A program made the position numbers and the translations under genes. 64,000 nt of DNA, from positions 1-64,000 of IMG/VR virus record IMGVR_UViG_3300030673_000004; one strand, given 5' to 3'. The stretch's first letter is position 1; the number at the start of each line of letters is the position of its first letter. This DNA is from a virus. The notes under the pieces are model-generated. The model did no database searches. It had not been told where the DNA came from and saw only the letters and a program-made list of their open reading frames with translations. Shown piece after piece: positions 50,241-60,167 of the stretch.

Positions 50241-51413
50241 TCAGCCAAGGACGAAAGAAAGCTGCCGAAATGTCTCATACTCAAGATCCTCGGGATCTAT
50301 ACACAACTTATCAACAGGAATAGACTCATAATCATAAAACAGGAACAAAACCAACCGCTCCATAGCTGTAAGTTCTGCAGTATAATGAGCTAACTGCTGC
50401 GACATATCAACAGTTTCTCTATCCTGCTCCAGAGCCACATCAGTGTAAGCCTCAGGCTCATCACCTTCTTCATCCAGATCATCAATCAAAGATGCAACAT
50501 TCTGCATGTCATGTAGAGCAACAGCATTCTCCACTAGACGTATGTCTACACCCTCAAGCATACTTATCTCGTCTAATGTCGCGTTAGGGTTCTTCTTACG
50601 ACGCCGATCAACAGCAACACGCAGCTTATACATACGATCAGGTATACGGATGAATGAATTACTCTGCTTAATAGAGTAAATCATCCTGTTATTGACCCAC
50701 ATGTTAACCTGACTAGCAAAAGAACCGTACTCTGAGTCATACTTGCTTAAAGCTATAGCTACACCTTCATACCCATGCTGGTAGTGATCCATGAATACTT
50801 CAGGCTCTCTAGAGAAAGATCTAGCTAACGTACCAACACGACGCAAAAAAGGTACAGACACACGGCGCTCAATATCTTTTATACGAGGCCAGTTAGCTTT
50901 AAGGCTATTCAGTATTCCCCATATACGATGATATGCTACCGAGGAGGAAACCCCAAAGAGTAATAACTTAACAGGAACACGATCATCTAAAGGAATATCA
51001 GACTGAGCTGAAACTTGAAATTCCAACTGAGGTATCTGATCGTACAAATCCGATAAAACACTCAACCAGTACGCACGATAAACGCGAGTATACCGCCTAA
51101 CAGCGTACAGCCAGTCAGGCTCACCGATAGCATGAACAAAACTACATAAGTAAACGTCGTTTACTGTAGAAAATGTCTTTTTTGTACCTTTACGGTATGC
51201 ATGATACACCAAATTAAGATAAAAAGACCGCACTAAAGAACACTCAGCATCAATCACAGCTAAGCTATCATAAATAAGGTCATCCATCAAGTTAACTAAG
51301 TAAGCAGCATCAGCATTATCTAAAAGACAAAACTTAAAACTCTCATTAAGAGTATCCGTAGCCTGAGCAAAAGACCTGTCATTGACATTATTAGAAGTCA
51401 AATAATCAGACAT
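50241..51413 (-). CDS. Sigma-70-family sigma factor (large)
   Basis: 390 residues. The C-terminal half is sigma-like: HYQHGYEGVAIALSKYDSEY (region 2.1-2.2), FASQVNMWVNNRMIYSIKQS (2.3-2.4), SFIRIPDRMYKLRVAVDRRR (region 3), NATLDEISMLEGV (3) and LTAMERLVLFLFYDYESIPV (region 4). The N-terminal 200 residues are unlike host sigma factors. Together with the small sigma at 11817-12407 this gives the phage two specificity factors; the long one may serve late genes. No clear promoter was found upstream (51414-51525 holds only the divergent gap to 51526). Confidence 0.75.
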   Translation of the reverse strand: MSDYLTSNNVNDRSFAQATDTLNESFKFCLLDNADAAYLVNLMDDLIYDSLAVIDAECSLVRSFYLNLVYHAYRKGTKKTFSTVNDVYLCSFVHAIGEPDWLYAVRRYTRVYRAYWLSVLSDLYDQIPQLEFQVSAQSDIPLDDRVPVKLLLFGVSSSVAYHRIWGILNSLKANWPRIKDIERRVSVPFLRRVGTLARSFSREPEVFMDHYQHGYEGVAIALSKYDSEYGSFASQVNMWVNNRMIYSIKQSNSFIRIPDRMYKLRVAVDRRRKKNPNATLDEISMLEGVDIRLVENAVALHDMQNVASLIDDLDEEGDEPEAYTDVALEQDRETVDMSQQLAHYTAELTAMERLVLFLFYDYESIPVDKLCIDPEDLEYETFRQLSFVLG

Positions 51414-51525
51414 AAAGACACCTCTTAGTAGTTAGATGGTCGCTATAGCCTAATTTACACAATAAAAACAGTAAATAAACATATAAGTAACATTTTATGA
51501 ACAATCTATCAACAAGAGCTGACAC

Positions 51526-52380
51526 GTGGTAAACCTAAAAGTCATTGTGCAGAAAACACCTGTTAAAATTCACAGGAACTCGCTCCCATGTAGAGCAAGG
51601 ATATCTTCTGCTACAATGAATGCAGATGGTTTTGGTGTTTACCACCTATTTAAGGGTAGGGTAATAGACCCAACAACAACGCGAACACCCTACCCCCAGA
51701 TTGTTAAAATCTATACGGACAGACGGGGTGTACTACCAGATAACCCAAAAATCTTCTGCTGGTGTGGCTGTGCCTGGTTCAAATACAACTGTGAGGTTGC
51801 TTTAGCTATTAGAGGGTCCTCGGCAATCATCTCAACCAATGGAGCCTTACCAAAAATAACAAACCCAACCAGCAGACCGCAAGTATGCAAACACATGCTA
51901 ACATTCTTAAAATCATGCTGGAAAGCAAAAGAACGTATTGATACAAACAGAACACAAGCAAATGATCAAGGCTTAAACCGGCTTGAAAGCGTTGTTAATA
52001 GAAAAGCACGACGGGCCAATACACAGACTAAAAAACAATTAGATGAATTGCAAAACCCACCAGCTCCGCAGACAAGAGCACCACAACAACACCAACAGCA
52101 AACAAGGCAAACACAGCAAAACAGACAACAAGTACAGCAGCCACGAGGTCCTGTCTCGGGAGTAACCAACAGCAGAACAGGACAAAATACAAGTAATCGC
52201 ACTCAACAAAACCAGCCGCAGCAGACACAAGTACCCACAAGACCAGCACAGAACAACGCAGGGCAAGCAGGTAGTGCGGGACAGGCTGGTCGGGCAGGTG
52301 GATCCCTAGGACCAGCAAACAGACAACCACCCACAGGAAATCCCACAGGTGGTAATCAGCAGCAAAATGTACAGCTATAA
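51526..52380 (+). CDS. SWIM-type zinc-finger protein with Gln-rich tail
   Basis: 284 residues. FCWCGCAWFKYNCEVAL followed by GALPKITNPTSRPQVCKHML forms a CxC...CxH SWIM-like finger, often seen in large-phage head or DNA-associated proteins. Residues 165-284 are a low-complexity Gln/Pro/Asn/Arg stretch (PQQHQQQTRQTQQNRQQVQQ; AGQAGSAGQAGRAGGSLGPA), surely disordered. The only plus-strand gene between 35.2 and 64 kb. Starts at GTG with weak AAGAG. Confidence 0.6.
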   Translation: MVNLKVIVQKTPVKIHRNSLPCRARISSATMNADGFGVYHLFKGRVIDPTTTRTPYPQIVKIYTDRRGVLPDNPKIFCWCGCAWFKYNCEVALAIRGSSAIISTNGALPKITNPTSRPQVCKHMLTFLKSCWKAKERIDTNRTQANDQGLNRLESVVNRKARRANTQTKKQLDELQNPPAPQTRAPQQHQQQTRQTQQNRQQVQQPRGPVSGVTNSRTGQNTSNRTQQNQPQQTQVPTRPAQNNAGQAGSAGQAGRAGGSLGPANRQPPTGNPTGGNQQQNVQL

Positions 52381-52381
52381 C

Positions 52382-53014
52382 CTAGTTGCTATAGCGAGGA
52401 AACAAACTATCCTCGTCAGAAGGCATGCCAAATTGATCCAAAGCTGCATCTAACTCCGTCGCACAACTTGGATCTGGATCTACAGTAACAACTTCAGAGA
52501 TAGCCGAAAAATGTGTAATAAATTCCTGATGTGTCAGAATATTGGTAATCTTCTTAGAACCACGAGGACCAACAAAAGTAATACACACTTTCCACATAGG
52601 ATCAGGTAGGTCTTCTGGATCAAAAGTAAGTTCCTCATCACTAAAGGGCTGATCTGGATCAGTGTCTTCCGGTGAATAGGAGACATTAAAGGCATGACAC
52701 GAAGCAGAGAACTCAGCAGTAACAGCTAAATCACGAAGAAAAGCATTTCGCTGCATCGTTATGTCGGAACGAAGACCATGAACCTGATCTTCCAAGTCAA
52801 TACGCTCAGATACCAAATGAGAGCCAACAGACTCAAGCATAGTGTAGATTATATCTGTATTTGCAACTAAGTGCCGTGGTGTCATCAACTCCTTAGGAAG
52901 ATTTTTCCAATAGGGCACCCAAATAGTAGAAACTGCGTTCTTCAAAGCAGCATCCATGTCATTGATCCCCAACAGAAGCCCAAAATCTTCTTTCCGTGTG
53001 TCAAGATCAGACAT
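52382..53014 (-). CDS. Hypothetical protein
   Basis: 210 residues, helical N-terminus (NDMDAALKNAVSTIWVPYWK), acidic linker (EDTDPDQPFSDEELTFDPED) and a short beta segment (WKVCITFVGPRGSKKITNIL). No family recognised. Strong GGAGGT ribosome binding site and its own promoter at 53032-53060. Confidence 0.6.
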   Translation of the reverse strand: MSDLDTRKEDFGLLLGINDMDAALKNAVSTIWVPYWKNLPKELMTPRHLVANTDIIYTMLESVGSHLVSERIDLEDQVHGLRSDITMQRNAFLRDLAVTAEFSASCHAFNVSYSPEDTDPDQPFSDEELTFDPEDLPDPMWKVCITFVGPRGSKKITNILTHQEFITHFSAISEVVTVDPDPSCATELDAALDQFGMPSDEDSLFPRYSN

Positions 53015-53031
53015 AACGCACCTCCAACTTA

Positions 53032-53060
53032 AATATACATTACATTTGTATACATGTCAA
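53032..53060 (-). promoter_or_regulatory. Promoter of the gene at 52382
   Basis: TTGACA (53060-53055), 17-nt spacer with TACAAATGTAATG, TATATT (53037-53032) on the minus strand, overlapping the stop codon of the upstream gene. Confidence 0.85.
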
Positions 53061-53533
53061 GTAGATTCGGCAATCATATCAGATAAGCCATCATCAAACT
53101 CACTGTCGGCATCCAAGGAGGACCAAGTACTCTCCAAGTCACTGTCAACCTGTGTTGATATTGGTGGAGTAGCTTTAGGCATCTCTGTAGTAAAGGAACT
53201 ACGAAAATTATCAATATCAACAAGAACCTGATCCAGGAGGTAAACCAGTTTTGTATAAGCAATTAAACAATCGGGTCCATCAGACGAGAGACGTATCATA
53301 TAGGAGTTCAACTGCATCAACTGCGGCTCTAAGTGCTCTGATATGATGTAATTGCTGATAAATAAATTTAAGGCACGAGAACCAACAATAAGAGCAGCAC
53401 GAGCATCCGATGAGGCCACAAAAGATTTAGCATTCTGACCATCACGAATAACAGCGGACTTTAGATCCTGAAAGATAGCCTCTAATGCTGAAATACGATC
53501 AAGAACACAAACTGCAGATTTAGGTAGCATCAT
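53057..53533 (-). CDS. Hypothetical protein
   Basis: 158 residues, helical (LDRISALEAIFQDLKSAVIR; SRALNLFISNYIISEHLEPQ) with an acidic disordered C-terminus (DLESTWSSLDADSEFDDGLS). No family recognised. GAGG ribosome binding site; overlaps the nuclease gene by 14 nt. Confidence 0.55.
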   Translation of the reverse strand: MMLPKSAVCVLDRISALEAIFQDLKSAVIRDGQNAKSFVASSDARAALIVGSRALNLFISNYIISEHLEPQLMQLNSYMIRLSSDGPDCLIAYTKLVYLLDQVLVDIDNFRSSFTTEMPKATPPISTQVDSDLESTWSSLDADSEFDDGLSDMIAEST

Positions 53534-54509
53534 TTGAAATACCTCTAAAGACTATATCTAAGTCAAGTTTTTTATTAGAACCAAAACACAAATTATTATG
53601 AGGGCAATGCGGCCTAGAGTCCGCATTAGGACAAATACCGATTAACCTATCCCACATGCGATGCTGTATCAAGTAATCAGTAACAGCATGAGCTTCAACC
53701 TCACGCTCAAAAACAGAAGGATTAAAAGGAACAACAATAGGCTCATTATTACTTATATCAGCCCGATCAAAATACCAAATGACCATGTAGTCATGAAATT
53801 GATCTGAAGGTATACTAAGATACTTAGGAATAGTATACCTGTAAGAATTAACTTGATGATAATGTTCCAATATAGGTAAGTTCTTAGATCGTATATCCCT
53901 AAGAGCAGATGTTGTCTTTGTCTTGATCTCCAAAACAAGATACTTATTATCTATCTTCAGGATACCGTCACAGTGACCTGAGAAATTCACATCTACCTGC
54001 TCATCAGCCACTTTAACACGAAATTTACAGGTAGGCTCAATCTCTACATATTTCATGGGATAACCACAATGAAACTGGGGTCCAAGCAAAACTTGAGTAG
54101 CATCTGTAGGGGATGGAAGCACAACAGAACAACCAGCGTCCCCGGTGTGCTCTTCTCGGGCACAACACCACCGACCAAGTAGTATACCAGAAATACCTAG
54201 CCACTTCTGCAGGTGTTCATGTATAGCAGGACCCTGTGCAGCAAAGGAATCCATAATAAAGGAAGTTTCTTCTGTACGAGGACTCTGTTTCAAAGAACAA
54301 GCGGCATCAATTCCAGCCATTAATGGGCAGTGTGGTATGCTAGAACCACGAAACAAAATAGGTTTTGATGGCAGGGTAACAGAAATTGGAGATCTAGGAC
54401 GAGTTAACGATCTCAAATGAGAAGTCAGCTCAGTTTTTAGCTGAGTCGCCTGTGTACCACCCCGAGCATCTGTAACAAGCGAGGGAGGTACATAAACAGA
54501 TGAAGACAT
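53520..54509 (-). CDS. RecB/Cas4-like PD-(D/E)XK nuclease with Fe-S-type cysteines
   Basis: 329 residues. Metal site: FSGHCDGILKIDNKYLVLEI (Asp in CDG, Glu in LEI), then KTKTTSALRD and EHYHQVNSYRYT (QxxxY). One N-terminal cysteine (SSIPHCPLM) and three C-terminal cysteines (GICPNADSRPHCPHNNLCF) match the iron-sulphur staple of AddB/Cas4 nucleases. Likely a DNA-end or single-strand nuclease in recombination. Overlaps neighbouring genes by 1 and 14 nt. Confidence 0.8.
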   Translation of the reverse strand: MSSSVYVPPSLVTDARGGTQATQLKTELTSHLRSLTRPRSPISVTLPSKPILFRGSSIPHCPLMAGIDAACSLKQSPRTEETSFIMDSFAAQGPAIHEHLQKWLGISGILLGRWCCAREEHTGDAGCSVVLPSPTDATQVLLGPQFHCGYPMKYVEIEPTCKFRVKVADEQVDVNFSGHCDGILKIDNKYLVLEIKTKTTSALRDIRSKNLPILEHYHQVNSYRYTIPKYLSIPSDQFHDYMVIWYFDRADISNNEPIVVPFNPSVFEREVEAHAVTDYLIQHRMWDRLIGICPNADSRPHCPHNNLCFGSNKKLDLDIVFRGISNDAT

Positions 54510-55459
54510 TAGACAACCAGCTTCTGATAAAAATGAGACATACTTAATACATTATTACGCAAATACTCCATGTTACGACAGAGCAGACTCAAGCTACTCG
54601 GATCACAATTAGACTCATATAAAGCACGACCTTCCGGAATGCCAGATAAAACCTTATAGTAGCCATAAATAGCATAAGGCGCATATTTTGAATGCAACCA
54701 CTCAGACAAGAGAGTTAAAGCACTATTTGTGTGCTCCTCAAAAGAAAACCCCTCTACTAAGATAGGGCGACCTTTAGTCAACTCAGAAATATCAGCGTGC
54801 GCCCGCTGTAAGCAAAGAGATTCAGCAGAAGACCAAGCATTAGACGCAAAAGCATCTTGAAAAGACTGCAAAGTAAAATCATGAAGATATGAGAAATAGC
54901 CACTATCTAAGAAAAGAAAATAGGACAATATCTTACGATACGTCCTAATCTCATTGTTATGGCCACACATATCTAGTATCTCTTTGATACCCTGACGTAA
55001 AGAACTACCAGCCAGGAAAACAGGACTAGTATCTTTCTTTTTCTTCCCTTGAGTCTTCTTAACCTCGCGAGAAAATAAAGTCTCAGGATCATTAGGTCTA
55101 TTATGCAAATACGAAACTATAGCAGTGTCTAAAACGGTATCCCGGCTCCGTAACAGATTTACTAAATCTAAAATTATGTTCACAGATGAAGCCGCCCGAC
55201 AACTATCAAGTATAGTAATATTAGCTGCATTTAATGATGCTATATCTGAAAAGAAGATATGAATAAATGAATCAACTTGACTATAGTCTGTAGCACTGAA
55301 AGCAGACAAATTTTCCCAAAGAAGAACTTGAATATCAGATCTACGAGCAGCCTCTAAAGAATCCATAGGTGTTCTTATAATAAAACACTTAAACCCAGAT
55401 AACTCAAGCCCGTATCTGACAGCAACTGGTGCATAAAAACTAAAACCATAAGCTGACAT
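54509..55459 (-). CDS. Unknown protein in the clamp-loader/recombination operon
   Basis: 316 residues, alpha-helical in the second half (LHDFTLQSFQDAFASNAWSS; ALTLLSEWLHSKYAPYAIYG) with a strand-helix N-terminus (DIQVLLWENLSAF; SFIHIFFSDIASLNAANITI). The layout resembles the delta subunit of bacterial clamp loaders (HolA: degenerate AAA+ then helical collar), which would partner the DnaX-like protein in this operon. No motif proves it. A basic loop TQGKKKKDTS lies near residue 140. Confidence 0.45.
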   Translation of the reverse strand: MSAYGFSFYAPVAVRYGLELSGFKCFIIRTPMDSLEAARRSDIQVLLWENLSAFSATDYSQVDSFIHIFFSDIASLNAANITILDSCRAASSVNIILDLVNLLRSRDTVLDTAIVSYLHNRPNDPETLFSREVKKTQGKKKKDTSPVFLAGSSLRQGIKEILDMCGHNNEIRTYRKILSYFLFLDSGYFSYLHDFTLQSFQDAFASNAWSSAESLCLQRAHADISELTKGRPILVEGFSFEEHTNSALTLLSEWLHSKYAPYAIYGYYKVLSGIPEGRALYESNCDPSSLSLLCRNMEYLRNNVLSMSHFYQKLVV

Positions 55460-55468
55460 GTGAAATCC

Positions 55469-57994
55469 TCAAGCAGTTCGTAAGTTTTTTAACTGAAGTG
55501 TTGAACAAGCACGCTGCTTAGTAATAGCAAGCTCTTTATCAAAATCGGAACTTAATGGAATCTGATGAGACACAAAGAATATAGTACTCCTACGTGCAGC
55601 CAAATTACGAATAAGGTGATTAGACATAAGAGTTAACGCATTCTTATCCATGTGACGATCAACTTCATCAAGTATAGCTATATTACATTTACGTTCTTCT
55701 GCCACAATATCAATCAATGTTAGCATAATGCATATAGCCAGCTTACTTTCCTCACCACCAGACAACTCAGCAACATCGTAGACTTTCTCTACTAGAGTAC
55801 CATCACCAGTAGGATCAGATATCTGATGTGCGACCAAATTAAGTTGATCATCATCATCACCAGCAACATCAACAAAGAAATTACGCTCGGTAAACAAAAT
55901 AGAAGTCCAAACAGGAAGCTTCTCCCGAATTAATTCAAGCAATTGTCGCAACTTAGCCTTTTTGAAACCCTTTTTATCATAAGCGCTACGAACATCACGA
56001 ACCAAATTGAACTGTCTGACAGAATCAGCGTAAGCAGCATTCAATGTAGCTAACCTATCTAATTCTGTCTTAGCTAGTTCTATCTGATGAACTTTATGCT
56101 CGTTCAGATTGATACCTGAAATCAAACAAGTCTTCTCCGAGCTTATATGCTGCATCTTATCCCTTAAAGATACCACAGTAATCTCATGCTGCTTAACGTC
56201 TTGTGCTGTCTGTGTCAGATCTTTATCTGTATAGGATAAAATGGTATAAGCATGCTGTTGGTCTGCTGTCGCCTTACTTACAATAGCGTGTAATTCTTGT
56301 AAACGTAATTCTGCAGTAGAAGCGTTAAAGGCTATAACATCAACAGGTATCATACGATACTTATCAGATACCTCTTTTGCTCGTTGTATCGCTTGATATA
56401 AAGACTCCCGCTGCGCTAAATCTGCGGAGCATGTAACAAGTTGATTTTTTAGTGTATCCCTATCGGAAGCAAGGGATGCGGGAAGATTATCTAAAGCACA
56501 CATACCCGTAACGTAATTACTTAATGCCTGCTCATACTGAGAACTGAGAATCTTCTGCTGCTGAGCAGCCACAAGCAAAGGACGCAAACGAGATAATTCA
56601 GAACTAACATGAGCAGAATCTAGGGGATTACCACAAGTAGGGCACGCACCACCAAGAGAAGCTAATCGTTGAAATTCAACTACTTTACTTTCCAATACAG
56701 CAAGCGCACCCACAATATCAGCATGGTTAGATCTAACAAGCAATAGAGCACTAGATGCGGCTGTGCTTGATACAAGATCTGATTGTTGACTACCTAAATT
56801 CATTAAAACAGGATATAAAGAACGCAAATTCTTTACTAAGGTATCCCGCTGCAGAACATCTTTGTCTGCCTTAGAAATCTTACCCTGCAACTCAGACCGG
56901 AGTACACGCAGATTAGAAATCTCAGATGTGAGTCGATTTAATAAATCTGAATCATCCAGAGCCAGTTTTATATCTAAAGGCAAAGCCTCATATAGCATAA
57001 TAACAGAGTGCATCTGAGCATAGGATCTCTTTAGTTGCTCCAACGTCGATTTCTCAGATAAAGCGTCTGAAAGAAGTTTTTGACTTTGTTCAATTGTGAT
57101 TTTTGCTTGCGTGAAACCGGTCTCCAAGGACACACCGAGAGCCAAAAATTGCTCACGTGTTCGACACGACTCTTGCGCCCGAACTAATAAGTCATCCTCC
57201 ACATGCATCTGATCAGTAGTATCACGTTCTTGCTGCTGTAAAGTTACTAACGAAGATCTTGCGACTTTAAGCGATTCCTGCAAAACAGCCGCGTCACCCA
57301 GGGTAGCAAAAGTCTGCTTTGCTTGTGTATAAGCACCAACAAAAGGTAAGTAGTCCTGCTGCTTAGCTTTCAACGCTTCATAAGAAGAATCTAACTCAGC
57401 ATGAATCATATCATACTTAGTTAAGCCAAATAAACTGCTTAACCAAGCAATTCTCTCAGAAGGTGTACCTTGGATTAAAACATGTCCGTGCCCCTGCTTC
57501 CAAACAACGGTACCTAAAAACTCATCTAAGGGCCTGTTTGTAGACGCAGAGATTTCAGCCTGCAAGGCACCTTTCTTATTTTTAGCACCAATAGGCTCCC
57601 ACGAAGACTCATCTAAAGATGAGTTCTTAAAAAAGGATAATGTAGATGCGGATCTACGACCAGCCTCTTCCCTAACTTTGTAATAAACACCGTCTGACCA
57701 GTAGAGCAACTCGTAAAAACCACCACTACCATCTGCAGGCCATATAGCACTAACAGCTTCGCTCTTGCCCAAGGATTCACGACCATAAAGAGCACGAGGT
57801 ATCAGAGAGAATAGACGAGACTTACCCGCACCGCTAGATGATGGCTCTTGGGTGTCTAAATTATGACCTGTTACATAAACAAGACCTTGTTGATCTAAAG
57901 GTAGTTCAAAGTAATCACGATATGTATAAACAGCTTGACCACGAAGCAACAGTAACTTTAAGCCACGTTGTTCCTCTATTGCTATATCAGGCAT
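55469..57994 (-). CDS. sbcC: Rad50/SbcC-family ATPase
   Basis: 841 residues. N-terminal Walker A EPSSSGAGKSRLFSLIPRAL, then two long coiled-coil arms around the zinc hook GGACPTCGNPL near residue 455. C-terminal signature AELSGGEESKLAICIM, Walker B CNIAILDEVDRHMD and a His-switch segment IFFVSHQIPLS. Forms the end-resection complex with the Mre11-like nuclease at 43192. Start at 57994 has AAGGA upstream; the GTG nine bases earlier is too close to it. Confidence 0.9.
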   Translation of the reverse strand: MPDIAIEEQRGLKLLLLRGQAVYTYRDYFELPLDQQGLVYVTGHNLDTQEPSSSGAGKSRLFSLIPRALYGRESLGKSEAVSAIWPADGSGGFYELLYWSDGVYYKVREEAGRRSASTLSFFKNSSLDESSWEPIGAKNKKGALQAEISASTNRPLDEFLGTVVWKQGHGHVLIQGTPSERIAWLSSLFGLTKYDMIHAELDSSYEALKAKQQDYLPFVGAYTQAKQTFATLGDAAVLQESLKVARSSLVTLQQQERDTTDQMHVEDDLLVRAQESCRTREQFLALGVSLETGFTQAKITIEQSQKLLSDALSEKSTLEQLKRSYAQMHSVIMLYEALPLDIKLALDDSDLLNRLTSEISNLRVLRSELQGKISKADKDVLQRDTLVKNLRSLYPVLMNLGSQQSDLVSSTAASSALLLVRSNHADIVGALAVLESKVVEFQRLASLGGACPTCGNPLDSAHVSSELSRLRPLLVAAQQQKILSSQYEQALSNYVTGMCALDNLPASLASDRDTLKNQLVTCSADLAQRESLYQAIQRAKEVSDKYRMIPVDVIAFNASTAELRLQELHAIVSKATADQQHAYTILSYTDKDLTQTAQDVKQHEITVVSLRDKMQHISSEKTCLISGINLNEHKVHQIELAKTELDRLATLNAAYADSVRQFNLVRDVRSAYDKKGFKKAKLRQLLELIREKLPVWTSILFTERNFFVDVAGDDDDQLNLVAHQISDPTGDGTLVEKVYDVAELSGGEESKLAICIMLTLIDIVAEERKCNIAILDEVDRHMDKNALTLMSNHLIRNLAARRSTIFFVSHQIPLSSDFDKELAITKQRACSTLQLKNLRTA

Positions 57995-58007
57995 GTAATG
58001 CACATCC

Positions 58008-58868
58008 TTAAAATGTTGCAGGTGTATGAGTTTTTGTTGCTATTAATAAACCATTTACAGTATCAACATACGTATAGCCGGAACGTGATAAAACACTATG
58101 ATACGTTTGGCTTGCTCTGATGTACGGACCATACTGAACTTTATCGTCAACTGTAACTTCTCTACTATTTTTAGGCAGATCTAAAATTACAGGAGAACCA
58201 ACTTTCAGAATTAACCAAATATCAGTGAGTAGTCGCTCTATATCAGAACTCATAATGTAACCTAGGCAGGAAACAAAAATAACGTCAAAAAACTCACGAG
58301 AAAATGCATATAAGGAACATAAAGCATCACCCCAAATAATCTTAGACTGTAAAACATCAGGCACATGAGCTATAAAACAAGGATCAATCTCAATACCGTA
58401 AGAATCAAAACCATAGTGTATATAACGCAAAAGAGATCCCCCACAGCAGCAACCCAAATCAAGAAGCTTTAAGCCCTCAAAATCTGTGTATATACGCTGT
58501 AGTAACCCTATTTTAGATGCCATAGGAGCACATATTGTATCCCAAGATTCACGATACGTACCATGTAGAGCATAGTTATTCCACTGATTAGAATCCCATA
58601 AAGGGATACTCCTAATCCTAAGCCGCTCACTCAAAGCATTGGGTGTCACACGTGTACTAGTAATACCCCAAGGAGTCCACAACAGATCTTGATATAGTTC
58701 AAAGTCCGAGGCTGGACGGTAAGACCAAGAATCTCTAGGACAAGCAACAGCTAATCTCTTAATCGCGTGCTGAATAGCATACGAAGTTACTCCAGTTGCT
58801 GCATGATGCACACCAAAACCAGATTGATCATAATGAAATGTTATCCCAGATATGTCAAGCTGCTGCAT
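58008..58868 (-). CDS. SAM-dependent methyltransferase
   Basis: 286 residues, class I fold: LKLLDLGCCCGGSLLRY (SAM loop), SYGIEIDPCFIAH (acidic ribose contact), IIWGDALCSLYAF and FFDVIFVSCLGYIM. No target-recognition or DPPY-type DNA motif, so the substrate (small molecule, RNA, protein, DNA) is open. The 130 N-terminal residues may bind the substrate. Overlaps dnaX by 14 nt. Confidence 0.75.
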   Translation of the reverse strand: MQQLDISGITFHYDQSGFGVHHAATGVTSYAIQHAIKRLAVACPRDSWSYRPASDFELYQDLLWTPWGITSTRVTPNALSERLRIRSIPLWDSNQWNNYALHGTYRESWDTICAPMASKIGLLQRIYTDFEGLKLLDLGCCCGGSLLRYIHYGFDSYGIEIDPCFIAHVPDVLQSKIIWGDALCSLYAFSREFFDVIFVSCLGYIMSSDIERLLTDIWLILKVGSPVILDLPKNSREVTVDDKVQYGPYIRASQTYHSVLSRSGYTYVDTVNGLLIATKTHTPATF

Positions 58869-59973
58869 GAGGAGCGACTTCTTTAAGCGCTATACTAAAA
58901 GCTACGGACCACTCAAGGACAAAGTTGTTAAGCAGTATGCTATCATCCACAGCAAACGTCTGCATACGCTCACAAAGCTTCTCAAGAGCTGGCAAGAACT
59001 GCAAAAACATCCTAGTCCAAACAGGCCGAGGCACGCCTGCAACAAGACTACAATAATCAGCAATCTCATAACTACGCAAACCAACACCAGAAACGAAATA
59101 CACCGCTAGTTTACTAGAAAACAACAAAAGTGTCTTTATGATCACACGATAATCATCAGATTTAGATATCTCCGTAAGAGCATCACGAGGATTCCCGCAA
59201 ACAATAGCCCGCAACGTATTAGCAGCAATAGTAGTTGGAGACTGAGATACAAAAGATGCAACAGATGCTGGATCAGTTAACCCACCCGACGATATACCAC
59301 AATGCAACATGTGAAGAGCATCACGATAGTGATACCCGGAAGCACGAGCAATTTCGGTAAGAACTTCAGCCGAAACAGTAAGACCTTCAGCCGAAATAAC
59401 ACGAGTAAGCAACGTAAGAATGTCTGCAAGAGAAGGAAGCTCGGTCTTAACTTGAACACACCTAGAAATAAGCTCAGGTGCCAATCCAGAAATATGATTT
59501 GAGGAAAAGACCCAAATTATATGGGGCGCTGGTGGTGTCTCAACAGGTATCAACAACTGAGATTGTGCTGCTGGTGTTAAAGTATGAGCTTCATCTAGAA
59601 CAGTAACACGATGTGCCGAAATACGTGGTCGAAATTTAACCGATTCAATAAGATCACGAGCTTCGGCTACTCCGATACTGCGACTATTCTTATACTGATA
59701 ATCGCTATTAGCTGTAAGCTGACAAGTACACGCAGGACATACCCCACAAGGAGTACCATCCGGCTGAGGTGTTTTGCACAATAAATGCCTAGCTAAAATA
59801 GCAGCAACAGTTGTTTTTCCGCAACCATATGGGCCGGATATCATAACTGCCTGAGGCGTTTCACCATTAGCAATCATACGTGAAAGAGCTTTAATAGAAG
59901 GACTAGGATTAACTAAATCCCCAAAAGTAGTAGGTCTATAGAGTGTTCCCAAATTATGAGCTTCTATAGGCAT
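58855..59973 (-). CDS. dnaX: DnaX-like clamp-loader ATPase
   Basis: 372 residues, AAA+. The start is TLYRPTTFGDLVNPS, then MISGPYGCGKTTVAAILARH (Walker A), the DnaX zinc module TPCGVCPACTCQL, HRVTVLDEAHTLTPAAQSQL (DEAH Walker B), IIWVFSSNHI (sensor 1) and ELISRCVQVKTEL (SRC arginine finger). Length fits a gamma-type subunit. It loads the clamp on primed DNA. The two small neighbours (59976, 60168) probably belong to the same operon. Confidence 0.88.
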   Translation of the reverse strand: MPIEAHNLGTLYRPTTFGDLVNPSPSIKALSRMIANGETPQAVMISGPYGCGKTTVAAILARHLLCKTPQPDGTPCGVCPACTCQLTANSDYQYKNSRSIGVAEARDLIESVKFRPRISAHRVTVLDEAHTLTPAAQSQLLIPVETPPAPHIIWVFSSNHISGLAPELISRCVQVKTELPSLADILTLLTRVISAEGLTVSAEVLTEIARASGYHYRDALHMLHCGISSGGLTDPASVASFVSQSPTTIAANTLRAIVCGNPRDALTEISKSDDYRVIIKTLLLFSSKLAVYFVSGVGLRSYEIADYCSLVAGVPRPVWTRMFLQFLPALEKLCERMQTFAVDDSILLNNFVLEWSVAFSIALKEVAPHAAA

Positions 59974-59975
59974 CG

Positions 59976-60164
59976 TTATTTAACCACCTTATAGTCAGGA
60001 GACCACTTATGCACAAAAACTATACCTTTAGTAGTTAGCTTCAAGGCCCCATCCGCATCAGGACAAAGTAAACCCTTACGCTGAGCATCTACAGCATAGT
60101 CCGTATCACCTGTGGTTAAAAAACGCACAAGATCAGAAGCAAGATCGCAATTTACGTGTGCCAA
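59976..60164 (-). CDS. Small hypothetical protein
   Basis: 62 residues (VNCDLASDLVRFLTTGDTDY; DGALKLTTKGIVFVHKW). Looks like a winged-helix-like fragment (helix, then LTxKG and a beta wing), but it is too short for a firm call. Lies 2 nt before dnaX and 3 nt after the next gene. Confidence 0.55.
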   Translation of the reverse strand: MAHVNCDLASDLVRFLTTGDTDYAVDAQRKGLLCPDADGALKLTTKGIVFVHKWSPDYKVVK

Positions 60165-60167
60165 GTC

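Noticed and set aside
52374-52395. GCTATA/TATAGC inverted repeat between the converging genes at 52380 and 52382 as a terminator
   Set aside because: Only six A/T-rich pairs with a 10-nt loop and no T tract.
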